NCBI RefSeq assembly: GCF_001635455.1
Contig: NZ_LWEH01000140.1
Coordinates: 1-55,442 of the forward strand
Direction of reading: 5' to 3'
DNA: 55,442 bases
From: Vibrio sp. HI00D65
Lineage (GTDB): Bacteria; Pseudomonadota; Gammaproteobacteria; Enterobacterales; Vibrionaceae
Of this stretch, positions 43,052-53,047 are shown in pieces. Each line of letters begins with the position of its first letter. Position 1 is the first letter of the stretch. A program made the translations under genes and the position numbers. The notes under the pieces are model-generated. The model was not told where the DNA came from. It saw only the letters and a program-made list of their open reading frames with translations, and did no database searches.

Positions 43052-43966
43052 ATGAATAAATCCATTCCATTTTATCTCGCTGCTCTATTTTGCTTAACCC
43101 CATGGGTAAGTTCACCTACCGCGCTGGTTGTCGGTTTTCTGCTTGCAAGCTTAGGCTTAGTGCCTGAAAACGTAGAGGTTGGCAAAATCACTAAAAAGCT
43201 GCTGGCCTACTCAATTGTCGGCTTGGGCTTTGGCATTCAGTTTGAGAAAGCACTAGCGGTGACTGGTGACGGTATTGGTTTGATCATTACCACTATCATC
43301 GGCACGTTGGTTATTGGCTGGTTCTTAGCAAAACGTATGGGGCTGGACCGTACTACTGGTTACCTGATTTCTTCTGGTACTGCTATTTGTGGTGGTAGTG
43401 CGATTGCTGCGGTAGCTCCAGCAATCAAAGCAGAAGACGAACAGATTGGTTTAGCATTGGCTACCGTCTTTGTATTGAACTCTGTAGCACTATTCTTATT
43501 CCCGATAATTGGCCATGCACTTGAATTGAGCCAGCAAACGTTCGGTACCTGGGCAGCGATCGCGATTCACGATACTTCTTCAGTTGTTGGTGCTGCCTCT
43601 GCATATGGTGAAGAAGCACTGACAACCGCGACAACACTTAAGCTCGCTCGTGCACTGTGGATCATCCCAATCGCGTTGGTCAGCGCAATGATCTTCAAGA
43701 GTGGTCAAAAGAAGATTACCGTACCTTACTTCATTTTCTTCTACTGCGCAGCTATCGCAGTCAGCGACTTATTACCACAGTTTGAAGTGGTATACCAAGG
43801 TATTTTTGATGTTTCCAAGCGTGCATTAGTTGTGTGTCTATTCTTAATTGGCTGCGGTATCTCTGTAGAGAAACTGAAAGCGGCGGGACCAAAGCCATTG
43901 ATGTTTGGTATTACGATGTGGGTGATGATCTCTACAGGTTCGTTAGCTTGGTTGACCCTCGCATAA
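43052..43966 (+). CDS. YeiH family (UPF0324) putative sulfate exporter
   Basis: 304 aa with about ten membrane helices. The family signature [18 protein letters not shown] segment ([20 protein letters not shown]) and [20 protein letters not shown] are present, with [20 protein letters not shown]. An inner-membrane transporter for which sulfonate/sulfate export has been suggested. A LysR regulator lies downstream on the other strand, but a small gene stands between, so linkage is loose. Confidence 0.9.
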   Translation: MNKSIPFYLAALFCLTPWVSSPTALVVGFLLASLGLVPENVEVGKITKKLLAYSIVGLGFGIQFEKALAVTGDGIGLIITTIIGTLVIGWFLAKRMGLDRTTGYLISSGTAICGGSAIAAVAPAIKAEDEQIGLALATVFVLNSVALFLFPIIGHALELSQQTFGTWAAIAIHDTSSVVGAASAYGEEALTTATTLKLARALWIIPIALVSAMIFKSGQKKITVPYFIFFYCAAIAVSDLLPQFEVVYQGIFDVSKRALVVCLFLIGCGISVEKLKAAGPKPLMFGITMWVMISTGSLAWLTLA

Positions 43967-44079
43967 CCCCTACGGAGTTCATTGTCTAAAAAAAGCACGA
44001 ATATCGAAAAAGGAAACAAAAATGCAAAGCTCACCATGGGCTTTGGCTTTATCGTTTTTGATACATTTCGACCAAATCA

Positions 44080-44244
44080 CTATTCAAACAGGGGCTTATC
44101 ACTCTTCTTGCTCTCTCTTTTCATCAAAACCAATACCACAACTAACACAAATGCAGTAAGTTCAGCTAACGAACGCGTCAGCCCTGACGATGTGATGGCT
44201 TGGCCTATCTGCAGTAGCACTGCAATGATGAGAGCAATTTTCAT
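44080..44244 (-). CDS. small membrane protein (54 aa)
   Basis: A short open frame starting MKIALIIAVLLQIGQAITSS, then a second hydrophobic run LTAFVLVVVLVLMKR and a basic, soluble tail. Two likely membrane helices. AAGG lies 7 nt before the ATG. The family is unknown. It sits in the 384-bp gap between the convergent yeiH-like and LysR genes and accounts for that gap better than the plus-strand frame 43982..44290. Confidence 0.6.
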   Translation of the reverse strand: MKIALIIAVLLQIGQAITSSGLTRSLAELTAFVLVVVLVLMKRESKKSDKPLFE

Positions 44245-44350
44245 AATAAGGCCTTATTTCATAATCCGTTATTTATATGGCTTATTATGATGGTTGGTTA
44301 TAAAGATAATAAATTCTGTTTTGAACTATCTAATTGCTAAATTAACTAAC

Positions 44351-45229
44351 CTAGTTTAACTGCCCTTCTAACCACTTGATAAAAGTTCTGACTTTAGGCC
44401 GCTTCTCGGTACCTAGCGGACAAATGAGATCATACCCTTTATCTGTCTCCATACTTGGGTAAGGCGTGATCAGCTCTCCCGTCTCAATGTATTGCTTCAC
44501 GAAGTGATAGCGCCCCATCGCAACACCAATGCTGCATAGGGCACTCTTAACGCCCATATCTCGGTGACTCACACAATAAAACTGCTCGAACAGGTTTACA
44601 TCCAGGTTATTGTGCTCAATCCAGCGCTGCCAAACATCGGAACCTAACGCATGAATAAAGTTAATCCTATGAAGCGAATCCAAAGCATCATCAAAGATTT
44701 TGTTTTCTGCGGCATAACTAGGTGTACAAACCGGAATGTACTTCTCACCAAACAGGCGTTGCCGGTGCATGTCTTTAAGATCTTCACCGCCGTAATAGAT
44801 CGCTATATCAAGGCGATTTTGGTGAAAGTCTTGTTCCTCTTGTGAAAAGATATTTAGATTAAATTTAGGGTATCTTTTCTTAAAGTCTGCAAGCCTAGGC
44901 AACAACCAGCTACTAGCAAATGCTGGGCTAGTGCCAATATTGATCTGCCCATAGAGATCGGTGTTAGTGATATCTTCAATCTCACCAAAAATCGAGCTTA
45001 AAGACTTAGACAAGGTTCGTTGAAAGCGCTGCCCCTCTTCGGTCAACTCAAGCTTACGCGTACCTCGCACAAACAAGTTAAAGCCAAGCTCGCCTTCTAA
45101 CACTTTAATGCGATGACTCACTGCTCCTTGTGTTAAATGAAGCTTTTTAGAAGCCAGCGTAAAGCTCATTTTCTCTGCAGCGACATTAAAGGTATGTAGA
45201 TTTCTAAGTAAAGACTGATAGTTTGCCAT
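44351..45229 (-). CDS. LysR family transcriptional regulator
   Basis: 292 aa. The N-terminal helix-turn-helix AAEKMSFTLASKKLHLTQGA / VSHRIKVLEGELGFNLFVRG is of the GcvA-type LysR group; a periplasmic-binding-like effector domain follows (INIGTSPAFASSWLLPRLAD). It is divergent from the PTS gene with a ~115-bp gap, so it may regulate it. The ATG at 45229 fits the usual start just before the HTH. Confidence 0.9.
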   Translation of the reverse strand: MANYQSLLRNLHTFNVAAEKMSFTLASKKLHLTQGAVSHRIKVLEGELGFNLFVRGTRKLELTEEGQRFQRTLSKSLSSIFGEIEDITNTDLYGQINIGTSPAFASSWLLPRLADFKKRYPKFNLNIFSQEEQDFHQNRLDIAIYYGGEDLKDMHRQRLFGEKYIPVCTPSYAAENKIFDDALDSLHRINFIHALGSDVWQRWIEHNNLDVNLFEQFYCVSHRDMGVKSALCSIGVAMGRYHFVKQYIETGELITPYPSMETDKGYDLICPLGTEKRPKVRTFIKWLEGQLN

Positions 45230-45405
45230 AACGCCAACTCATTAAAAATTTTAATCCATAGTACTACCCGTTTCGTTTGTTTGCACTAAGAAATAAGTTT
45301 CTAATAGCTGCTGTTACTTAAAATATTGTATTGATCAATATTTAGTTGCAAATACTGGTGAGCATAAACATTAAAATAATTAATTTCAAAATTTTAGGGG
45401 CACGT

Positions 45406-46869
45406 ATGAATATACTGGGGTATATGCAAAAAGTAGGTAAAGCATTGATGGTTCCCGTAGCCACACTGCCAGCTGCGGCAATCCTTATGGGTATTGGCTA
45501 CTGGTTGGATCCTGTTGGGTGGGGTTCGGAAAGTGTTTTGGCCGCATTTTTGATAAAATCGGGTAGTGCGATCATTGATAATATGGCCGTTCTCTTTGCC
45601 GTCGGTGTTGCATTTGGCTTAAGCCGAGACAAAAATGGCTCTGCTGCACTATCTGGTTTCGTGATGTTCCTTGTCGTAACCACTTTGCTAAACCCAGGCT
45701 CAGTCGCACAGTTGCTCAATGTCGAGACAACTGAAGTGCCAGCCGCTTTTGGAAAAATCAGCAATCAGTTTGTCGGTATCATCGTAGGTATCATCTCAGC
45801 TGAGATCTACAACCGCTACTCAACCGTTGAGCTGCCGCAAGCTCTCGCATTCTTCAGTGGTAAACGCTTAGCTCCTATCCTAACTTCGGTTGCAGGAATG
45901 GCGCTTTCATTTGCTCTTCTCTACATCTGGCCTGCAGTTTACGACGCACTTATTGTGCTAGGTATCAAACTGGAAAGCATGGGCGCGGTTGGTGCGGGTC
46001 TATTTGGTTTCTTCAACCGCTTGTTTCTATCCATAGGTATGCACCACGCACTATACCCAGTATTCTGGTTCGACGTTGTTGGTATTAACGACATTCCAAA
46101 CTTCTTGGGCGGCGCACAATCTATCGCTAACGGCACTGGCATCCCAGGTAAAACAGGCATGTATCAAGCGGGCTTCTTCCCAATCATGATGTTTGGTCTA
46201 CCAGCAGCAGCATTGGCTATGTACCACTGCTCTGATGCCAAAAATAAGAACCAAGTATTCGCTATCATGCTTGCGGCAGCTATGGCTTCATTCTTCACAG
46301 GTATCACTGAGCCGCTAGAGTTCAGCTTCATGTTCCTTGCTCCGGTACTGTTCCTACTACATGCTATGCTGACAGGTCTATCACTTTACATTGCGGCAAG
46401 CATGAAATGGATGGCAGGCTTCGGATTCTCAGCTGGATTTGTTGACCTAGTATTGTCTAGCCAAAACCCACTAGCAGTAAACTGGTATATGCTATTAGTT
46501 CAAGGTGTTGTGTTCTTCGTGCTGTACTACTGCATCTTTCGCTTCGCTATCATCAAATTCAACCTACGCACCCCAGGTCGTGGTGAAAAAATGGAAGCTG
46601 AAGGCGAGACTACTTCTCCTGAAGAACTCGTGAACCTAACTAACAACTACATTGAAGCCATTGGCGGTGCAGACAATATCCTTGAAGTTGATAACTGTAT
46701 CACTCGCCTACGCCTAACGGTAAAAGATTCATCAATCGCCGACAGTGACAAACTGAAGAAACTAGGAGCAGCTGGTGTGGTTCCGGTGGGTAAAGGTGGA
46801 CTGCAAGTAATCATTGGCTTAGGAAAAGTGGATAAGGTCGCGGAACAAATGAAGAAGGCTATAGCTTAA
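45406..46869 (+). CDS. PTS glucose/N-acetylglucosamine-type IIBC transporter
   Basis: 487 aa from the ATG at 45406; AGGGG lies 5 nt upstream, and the frame is open from 45346. Order: membrane IIC domain about 1-385 (MVPVATLPAAAILMGIGYWL, GITEPLEFSFMFLAPVLFLL), then a IIB domain about 405-487 with the phosphocysteine C431 in VDNCITRLRL. No IIA domain, so phosphate must come from a separate IIA-Glc. It takes up and phosphorylates a hexose. The specific sugar cannot be told. Terminator follows. Confidence 0.9.
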   Translation: MNILGYMQKVGKALMVPVATLPAAAILMGIGYWLDPVGWGSESVLAAFLIKSGSAIIDNMAVLFAVGVAFGLSRDKNGSAALSGFVMFLVVTTLLNPGSVAQLLNVETTEVPAAFGKISNQFVGIIVGIISAEIYNRYSTVELPQALAFFSGKRLAPILTSVAGMALSFALLYIWPAVYDALIVLGIKLESMGAVGAGLFGFFNRLFLSIGMHHALYPVFWFDVVGINDIPNFLGGAQSIANGTGIPGKTGMYQAGFFPIMMFGLPAAALAMYHCSDAKNKNQVFAIMLAAAMASFFTGITEPLEFSFMFLAPVLFLLHAMLTGLSLYIAASMKWMAGFGFSAGFVDLVLSSQNPLAVNWYMLLVQGVVFFVLYYCIFRFAIIKFNLRTPGRGEKMEAEGETTSPEELVNLTNNYIEAIGGADNILEVDNCITRLRLTVKDSSIADSDKLKKLGAAGVVPVGKGGLQVIIGLGKVDKVAEQMKKAIA

Positions 46870-46937
46870 CGCGATACCTTTGATGACAAGATAAAACAAT
46901 AAAAATTTGTGTTGGCTTCACCACCATCACACCCCCT

Positions 46938-46980
46938 GAAGCGCAATTACGACTAGTCACCGTGTATTGCGCTTCGTTTT
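46938..46980 (+). terminator. terminator between PTS gene and menE
   Basis: GAAGCGCAAT and ATTGCGCTTC form a 10-bp stem with an 18-nt loop, followed by GTTTT. It lies between convergent genes. Confidence 0.75.
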
Positions 46981-48409
46981 ATTTGGAACGAACCTCTTGC
47001 AACCACTTCGCTAATCCTACTCTCGATACCTTGATGCCTAATTGTTCTTGCTCTGGCATACGGTAGTAGTCTATGGGGAACTTAAATCGCTCTAGGCTTC
47101 CTTGTAGCTGTTCGGCAAACCACGCTTTGGGTGGCATTTCATCACAATCGATAACCGCAACAGGTCTAAAGCCGAACTCGCTATCTTCTACGGGTATGAT
47201 AAAGGCTTGCTTAATCTCAGGAAGTTGACTGAGTGCTCGCTCAATTTCTTCACAGTGAATATTCTCACCACCAGAAATAAACTGATTATCAGCTCTGCCA
47301 ATAATCGACACTTGCTCGCCATTCCATTGCCCAAGATCTTTACTATCAAACCAGCCATTCTCATCCATTAATGGGGTTAAAGTACCTTGATAGTAGTAAC
47401 CAGAAGCGAGGGTATAACCTCCAATATAGATACGTTGGTTTTCAATTTTTAATTGGCGATGATTCAGCACAAAACCGGCAGTGCTGCTCGCATCAACAGG
47501 CTTTGCTGTCACCGTTGAGGCAGCTTCCGTCATGCCATAACCAAGCCAAGTCTCAATACCCATTTGCAGAGCTTCAAGGCCAAGCGCTTCTGGAATGTGG
47601 CTACCACCTAACAGCACATGAGTTAAAGTAAATGCTTGCTTACTCTTTAACAACCTATGTAGCTGAGTAGCAACCAACGAAGCATGACTACAGCCCTTAA
47701 TATCGGATTCAAGCGGACCAATACCCATTTTTATACAGCCACCAGCAACGAGCCAACGATGAACAATCGCCAGCCCCGACACATGGTACATTGGTAAACT
47801 CAGCAGCCAAGTATCACTGCATTTAAATTGGAAAGCATCCATTAGCCCGGCAGCAGAACATAAGTGCTGCTCAAGTGTGTGAGCTACCGCTTTAGGGTTT
47901 CCGGTAGAACCCGAAGTAAATACGATACTCACGAGGTTTTGAGGACTGAAACAGGAAAGTTCTGGCGTTGCTGCTGGTTTGTCATCAACATTCAAGTCAC
48001 TCAAACAAGGCAATGTAAGTAACTGAGTGTTTGGTTCGGCAAGGTTTGATTGATTTAAACCACTGCTCTCTAGCAACCATAAATAACGTCTATCCGACGG
48101 CCTGTAAAGCGATTCAAGCTTTTGCATTAAGCGAGCTACAGGTTGAGGCATGGTGAACGCACAAAGCACGCCTAAATTAAGTGCCGCAAGATAAACGGGA
48201 ATCACTTCGGCTCGGTTCCTACCAACAATGGTCAACACATTGCCTTCAGAGAGGCCTTGTTCTGATAGCTGTTGTTGGTAATCACTCACTAACGCCACAA
48301 CTTGCAGCCAAGTATAAGCGCAGTTGGGAGTAACGAATGCTATTTGATGTGGGTTCTGCTGCGCCCACTGTACCCAGAGCGGGCGATGGTTAGATTGTGG
48401 GCGCATCAT
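46979..48409 (-). CDS. menE: o-succinylbenzoate-CoA ligase
   Basis: 476 aa. AMP-binding family: VSIVFTSGSTGNPKAVAHTL is the P-loop motif, WLGYGMTEAAS the middle motif, and DSKDLGQWNGEQVSIIGRAD near the hinge. It activates o-succinylbenzoate with CoA in menaquinone synthesis. Last gene of the men cluster, 52 bp after menC. Confidence 0.94.
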   Translation of the reverse strand: MMRPQSNHRPLWVQWAQQNPHQIAFVTPNCAYTWLQVVALVSDYQQQLSEQGLSEGNVLTIVGRNRAEVIPVYLAALNLGVLCAFTMPQPVARLMQKLESLYRPSDRRYLWLLESSGLNQSNLAEPNTQLLTLPCLSDLNVDDKPAATPELSCFSPQNLVSIVFTSGSTGNPKAVAHTLEQHLCSAAGLMDAFQFKCSDTWLLSLPMYHVSGLAIVHRWLVAGGCIKMGIGPLESDIKGCSHASLVATQLHRLLKSKQAFTLTHVLLGGSHIPEALGLEALQMGIETWLGYGMTEAASTVTAKPVDASSTAGFVLNHRQLKIENQRIYIGGYTLASGYYYQGTLTPLMDENGWFDSKDLGQWNGEQVSIIGRADNQFISGGENIHCEEIERALSQLPEIKQAFIIPVEDSEFGFRPVAVIDCDEMPPKAWFAEQLQGSLERFKFPIDYYRMPEQEQLGIKVSRVGLAKWLQEVRSK

Positions 48410-48461
48410 AAGATAACCAAGTTAAAGATTGAAAACTGATTAAGCCAACCGAACAATGGGC

Positions 48462-49469
48462 CTATGAAGACCAAATTAGTTGCTGCTGTTCAAGCGTCGC
48501 AACAGGAAGTTGGCAACCTGGCCAAGGCACTTCTAGCTGTTGTTGATACAAACCAATCGTATCAAGCCCCGGCACTTCATTAGGCAAGTACTGCTGTGCC
48601 AATCGCGCAATCTGAGTTAGGCCCAGGCTCGACTCAATACTTGAGCTTAGAACAGGCTTAATACCAAGTTGCTGTGCGCGCTCAATGATTGCCACACAAC
48701 GCTCTACCGAGCCGATTAAGGTTGGTTTAATTACCACAGCTTTAACGCCAGTTAAATCACTTAAATCAAACTCAGGGTTGCGCACCGCCTCTTGCAGTGT
48801 TTCGTCCCAAGCGATTGCTACGCCATGGTCGATGGCAAAGGCCAAGCTATCTTCTGGCTTTTGGCAAGGCTCTTCAATAAAGCTAATGCGCTGACGCAGT
48901 GACGGCGAAATGTATTTAATGAACTGCTTCGCTTTTTCAGGCTTCCACGCCCGGTTAGCATCAAGTCTTAGCGTTAAATCAGGAATCGACTCTAGGAATA
49001 AGCTAACTAGCATGCCATCACGGATCGCTTCGTAAAGACCAACTTTGACTTTAGCGACCTTCTCACCTTCCATCTCATTGAGCACTGGGATCAGTTCATC
49101 TGGATCACCCGTACATAGAGGCGCAGCTTGGTAGTTGCCTTCCGCATTGAGTTCGCCTTGAAGTTCCATCAACGCCATTGAAAAACCGAACGCCACTGAC
49201 GGACAAAGCTCATCGAATGGGGTGTTAGGTTTGTTATGACTCCAAAGCTCTAGCTCGTTTTGTAACTGAATACCGGCTTGCTCTGCATCTTCTTGGCTAA
49301 AGCCCGGCAAAGGTGCGATTTCGCCAAAACCAGACTGCCCATCACACCCAAGATGGATAATGTAGCCAACACGTTCGTTCAACTTATTATCACGCAGCAC
49401 CACGCCACTATCCATAGGTAGTTGATAACGATACAGTTTAGCGTGACGCTGGGAATTCATTGAATTCAT
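48462..49469 (-). CDS. menC: o-succinylbenzoate synthase
   Basis: 335 aa, enolase superfamily. The barrel shows AKVKVGLYEA (KxK catalytic lysine), LRLDANRAW, SFIEEPC and AWDETL metal ligands, and VIKPTL with the second lysine. It dehydrates SHCHC to o-succinylbenzoate. Between menB and menE. Confidence 0.95.
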   Translation of the reverse strand: MNSMNSQRHAKLYRYQLPMDSGVVLRDNKLNERVGYIIHLGCDGQSGFGEIAPLPGFSQEDAEQAGIQLQNELELWSHNKPNTPFDELCPSVAFGFSMALMELQGELNAEGNYQAAPLCTGDPDELIPVLNEMEGEKVAKVKVGLYEAIRDGMLVSLFLESIPDLTLRLDANRAWKPEKAKQFIKYISPSLRQRISFIEEPCQKPEDSLAFAIDHGVAIAWDETLQEAVRNPEFDLSDLTGVKAVVIKPTLIGSVERCVAIIERAQQLGIKPVLSSSIESSLGLTQIARLAQQYLPNEVPGLDTIGLYQQQLEVPWPGCQLPVATLEQQQLIWSS

Positions 49470-49543
49470 AAGGTTTCCTAAAAAACGGGAACATTAAAAC
49501 AAAACGAGCCGCTATTTAGCGACTCATTCTGAAGAGGATAAAA

Positions 49544-50410
49544 CTATGGGTTACGCGGAAATTTGTCGAAATCAGGTCGACGTTTCTCGTTAAACGCATT
49601 ACGGCCTTCTTGGCCTTCCTCTGTCATGTAGAACATCATGGTTGCATTACCTGCAAGCTCTTGCAGACCAGCTTGGCCATCACAGTCGGCATTCAGCGCT
49701 GCTTTTAGACAACGTAGAGCCATTGGGCTGTGTTGCAGAACTTCACGACACCAACGAACGGTTTCTTTTTCTAGGTCAGCGACAGGCACAACCGTGTTTA
49801 CTAAGCCCATATCTAATGCTTCTTTAGCGTCGTAGAAACGGCATAGGAACCAGATTTCGCGCGCTTTCTTCTGACCAACGATACGAGCCATGTAAGAAGC
49901 GCCCCAACCGCCGTCGAACGAACCCACTTTAGGGCCAGTCTGACCAAATTGAGCGTTATCTGCTGCAATAGTAAGGTCAGCCATCATATGAAGCACGTGA
50001 CCACCACCTACAGCCCACCCCGATACAGCTGCGATTACTGGCTTAGGACAAGTACGGATTTGGCGTTGGAAATCAAGCACGTTCAGGTGATGAGTACCTG
50101 AATCATCTTTGTAACCGCCGTAGTCACCACGAATACTTTGGTCACCACCAGAACAGAACGCCTTTTCGCCAAGACCCGTTAGAATGATTACGCCAACTTT
50201 CTCGTCATAACGAGCATCAGCCAGTGCATTGATCATCTCTTTTACGGTTTGTGGACGAAACGCATTGTGCACTTGAGGGCGAGCAATCGTGATTTTCGCA
50301 ATACCATCATCAGACTTGTGGTATTGAATATCTTCATATTGACTGCTTTCATCGCGCCAGTTAACGGCTGCGTAAAGTTCTTCTTCTGTGATGCCTACTG
50401 TTTTAGCCAT
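49544..50410 (-). CDS. menB: 1,4-dihydroxy-2-naphthoyl-CoA synthase
   Basis: 288 aa from the ATG at 50410. Crotonase fold: [17 protein letters not shown] and [20 protein letters not shown] oxyanion-hole segments, then [20 protein letters not shown]. It closes the second ring of menaquinone. Note the ~105-bp gap to menH, larger than the other gaps in this operon. Confidence 0.96.
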   Translation of the reverse strand: MAKTVGITEEELYAAVNWRDESSQYEDIQYHKSDDGIAKITIARPQVHNAFRPQTVKEMINALADARYDEKVGVIILTGLGEKAFCSGGDQSIRGDYGGYKDDSGTHHLNVLDFQRQIRTCPKPVIAAVSGWAVGGGHVLHMMADLTIAADNAQFGQTGPKVGSFDGGWGASYMARIVGQKKAREIWFLCRFYDAKEALDMGLVNTVVPVADLEKETVRWCREVLQHSPMALRCLKAALNADCDGQAGLQELAGNATMMFYMTEEGQEGRNAFNEKRRPDFDKFPRNP

Positions 50411-50515
50411 GGTGATTCCCATTGTTCTATTAGAGAGCGCGACTAGCGGGGAGTCGCGACGGTGTTGCTCTGCTTGTCATAGCGCTTGATACGAGAGACA
50501 CGTTCAGTCAGTTCA

Positions 50516-51313
50516 TCAACGACTGGCGATACATTGGATAATCAAGTTTGAAAACATCTCTGGTTGTTCAAAATGAACATTATGACCAGCGTAATCGACC
50601 TGACTATATTCAAAGCCACTATTCTCAGCTAGCTCCATAAATTTACGATCTTTTTCACCACATACATAGTGCAAAAGATGCTCATGAGATTTCAATGTAG
50701 CACGTAAATCAGGTTGCTTCGCTAACGAAGTAGATAACAACATATTTGCTACGGATACTCCAAGGTTACCACTACGCTTTATGACCAAAGTTTGTCTTTG
50801 CTCATGATTTAGTGAAGAAAAGACGCTTTGTTGGTACCAATCGTCTAAAACATCCTCTATCGACTGCTGTGCAAAGCGCACGGCCCATTGCGTATCATGC
50901 ACTAACCTTTGTGCTCTTTCTTCGTCACACTCCAAGCCAAAGTTACCACCTTCGATGATGACTTTTTCAAGGTTAAGTGTTTCAAAACACGGGCTTGTCA
51001 CCCCATACATGGCGAGCCTTCCTCCCATTGAGTAGCCAATCACCACGATAGGATAATCTGCAGGAAGATCGTTCTCATCCAGCTGAGAAGTGATGCACTG
51101 AACGACCTTGGTGCAGCAGTGTTCAAAGCCTACTGGATCGATAAAACGGCTTTGTCCGTGTCCAGGTAAATCTATGCAAAGACGAGGAAAATCTTCGAGA
51201 AAGGGGTGACATGCACTCCAATCATCCCCGCTTCCGAGTAAACCATGTAAAAAAACAAGTAAAGGTTTGTCAGAAGGTACTTGTGCAGCTGGGTAGTAAT
51301 TGGAGTAAAGCAT
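50516..51313 (-). CDS. menH: SHCHC synthase (MenH), alpha/beta hydrolase
   Basis: 265 aa. PLLVFLHGLLGSGDDWSACH oxyanion loop, then VVIGYSMGGRLAMYG with the nucleophile Ser and GHNVHFEQPEMF with the final His. It removes pyruvate from SEPHCHC in menaquinone synthesis. It lies 9 bp after menD. Confidence 0.93.
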   Translation of the reverse strand: MLYSNYYPAAQVPSDKPLLVFLHGLLGSGDDWSACHPFLEDFPRLCIDLPGHGQSRFIDPVGFEHCCTKVVQCITSQLDENDLPADYPIVVIGYSMGGRLAMYGVTSPCFETLNLEKVIIEGGNFGLECDEERAQRLVHDTQWAVRFAQQSIEDVLDDWYQQSVFSSLNHEQRQTLVIKRSGNLGVSVANMLLSTSLAKQPDLRATLKSHEHLLHYVCGEKDRKFMELAENSGFEYSQVDYAGHNVHFEQPEMFSNLIIQCIASR

Positions 51314-51322
51314 GTAAAGTCC

Positions 51323-53047
51323 TTAGGCTAATGCCTCGGTGAGCATTGAGCTGAATTGCTTCAGCAAAGTAGACGCTTGTTCGGGAGGCGTCTTAACTTC
51401 CACGAGCAAAGTACCCTGACCTTGTTCGAAATGTTTTTCGATGAGCGTTTGATAACAGTTTAGAGTTTCAGGCGCGGCATAATCGAGCTTGAACTGCGCG
51501 GCAACATGTTTAAAGCTGAAGCCATGAGGCATCTGATAAAGCGACTGTTTTTGTTGCTCAGGTATCGGCAATAAATCAAAGATCGCCCCACCATCATTAT
51601 TGGTGACCACAATAACCATTGGCGTTGTGCTATGAGTGAGTAACGCTAGCGAATTGAGGTCATACAACAAAGAGGTGTCGCCAATCAGCATCATCAAAGG
51701 GGTCTGGTTGGCTTTTATCACGCCCGCTGCCGTTGCCACCAAGCCATCAATACCCGAGGCACCACGGTTACTGTAAACCTGAGTCGCAGATATTGATGAC
51801 AACATATCCACCAACCTCACCATCAAGCTATTTCCCACAAATAACTCTCTGCCCTTAAGTCTAGACGACAAGTCAACGGCGACGCTCAACTCTGTAAGTT
51901 GATCATTATTAGAGATTTGTGCCAATGCCAATTGTTGAACTGTGTTCGCGACTTCAGCCAAAGGTGCCGCCCAGTCGGCATGTTCTCCCAAGAGCGTCGG
52001 TAAATGCTGCTCTGATAACCAATATTCGATATCAGCGACGATGTGAGTTTGAGGCAGATGATCTTGATTAATACGATGCGCATCTGGTGAAACAACGATG
52101 TACTGCGATGAACAAAATGTGTCAGCTTGCCCTTTTACCCATTGGTTAAGGCGCTTAGAAACGATGCGCTCACCAAACTGGATAATAAAGTCACACTGGC
52201 TAATCTGTGCTTTGGCTGCGTCACTTTGCATCCATAAATCATAGTGTTTCCAGTCACTGCTGACACCCGATTGAGGGTCACAGAAAACTGGCCAGCCCAA
52301 GGCTAACGCAAACTGCTTGGCTTTAATTGCAGTTTCATTCTCGATAGAACCAATAATCACCGCGCCTTTACGAACGACATAATCACTTGCTGAAACAGGC
52401 TGAGCGTTTAAATAGCTTGGCAAATACGTGTTCGAGTAAAGGCTGGTTGAAGCTCTCCAAGCTGCCACGCTCTTTGTATAATCCGCATACATCTCAGCGC
52501 TATTGGCTGAATAAAGAGGCTCTGGGAACGGACAGTTGATGTGAATGGCACCACCAACACTGCGTTGTTTCGCCAGTGCGTGATCAAGCGATGTCAGCAG
52601 CCAGTTCAAAGAAACTCGTGTCGACGGGCTTGGAAGGTTTAGTGACGTTTCAACGTGAGACGAAAAGATCCCTTGCTGTTGAATTGCTTGGTTTGCACCA
52701 CAGTCGACTAACTCGATTGGCCGATCGGAGGTCAGTAAGATTAGCTTTTCTCGCGTTAATCCAGACTCAGCGGTCGCTGGTAGGAGGTTAGCTACGGCAG
52801 TACCGGACGTAACAATCACCGCAACTGACTTGTTACTGGCTTTTGCTAAACCTAGAGCAAGAAAGCCAAGCCCGCGCTCATCAAAGTGCGTATGTAAAGT
52901 GAGCTTAGAGTTGGCTTCAGCTTCGAGTGTTAGTGGTGTTGAACGAGAGCCTGGCGCGATGCAAACATGTTCAACACCGCCGCGGACAAGCTCTTCAAGT
53001 AATGTGTTACACCAAACTCTGTTTAATACCGCTTGGTCGTGACTCAT
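51323..53047 (-). CDS. menD: SEPHCHC synthase, thiamine-diphosphate enzyme
   Basis: 574 aa. N-terminal VCIAPGSRSTPLTLEAEANS and HTHFDERGLGFLALGLAKAS; C-terminal ThDP motif LIGDTSLLYDLNSLALL. Joins 2-oxoglutarate to isochorismate. It overlaps menF by 4 bp (ATGA), indicating translational coupling. Confidence 0.96.
   Translation of the reverse strand: MSHDQAVLNRVWCNTLLEELVRGGVEHVCIAPGSRSTPLTLEAEANSKLTLHTHFDERGLGFLALGLAKASNKSVAVIVTSGTAVANLLPATAESGLTREKLILLTSDRPIELVDCGANQAIQQQGIFSSHVETSLNLPSPSTRVSLNWLLTSLDHALAKQRSVGGAIHINCPFPEPLYSANSAEMYADYTKSVAAWRASTSLYSNTYLPSYLNAQPVSASDYVVRKGAVIIGSIENETAIKAKQFALALGWPVFCDPQSGVSSDWKHYDLWMQSDAAKAQISQCDFIIQFGERIVSKRLNQWVKGQADTFCSSQYIVVSPDAHRINQDHLPQTHIVADIEYWLSEQHLPTLLGEHADWAAPLAEVANTVQQLALAQISNNDQLTELSVAVDLSSRLKGRELFVGNSLMVRLVDMLSSISATQVYSNRGASGIDGLVATAAGVIKANQTPLMMLIGDTSLLYDLNSLALLTHSTTPMVIVVTNNDGGAIFDLLPIPEQQKQSLYQMPHGFSFKHVAAQFKLDYAAPETLNCYQTLIEKHFEQGQGTLLVEVKTPPEQASTLLKQFSSMLTEALA

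Noticed and set aside
43982..44290. 102-aa plus-strand frame after the yeiH-like gene
   Set aside because: No ribosome site and unlikely composition; the minus-strand 54-aa membrane protein explains the region better.
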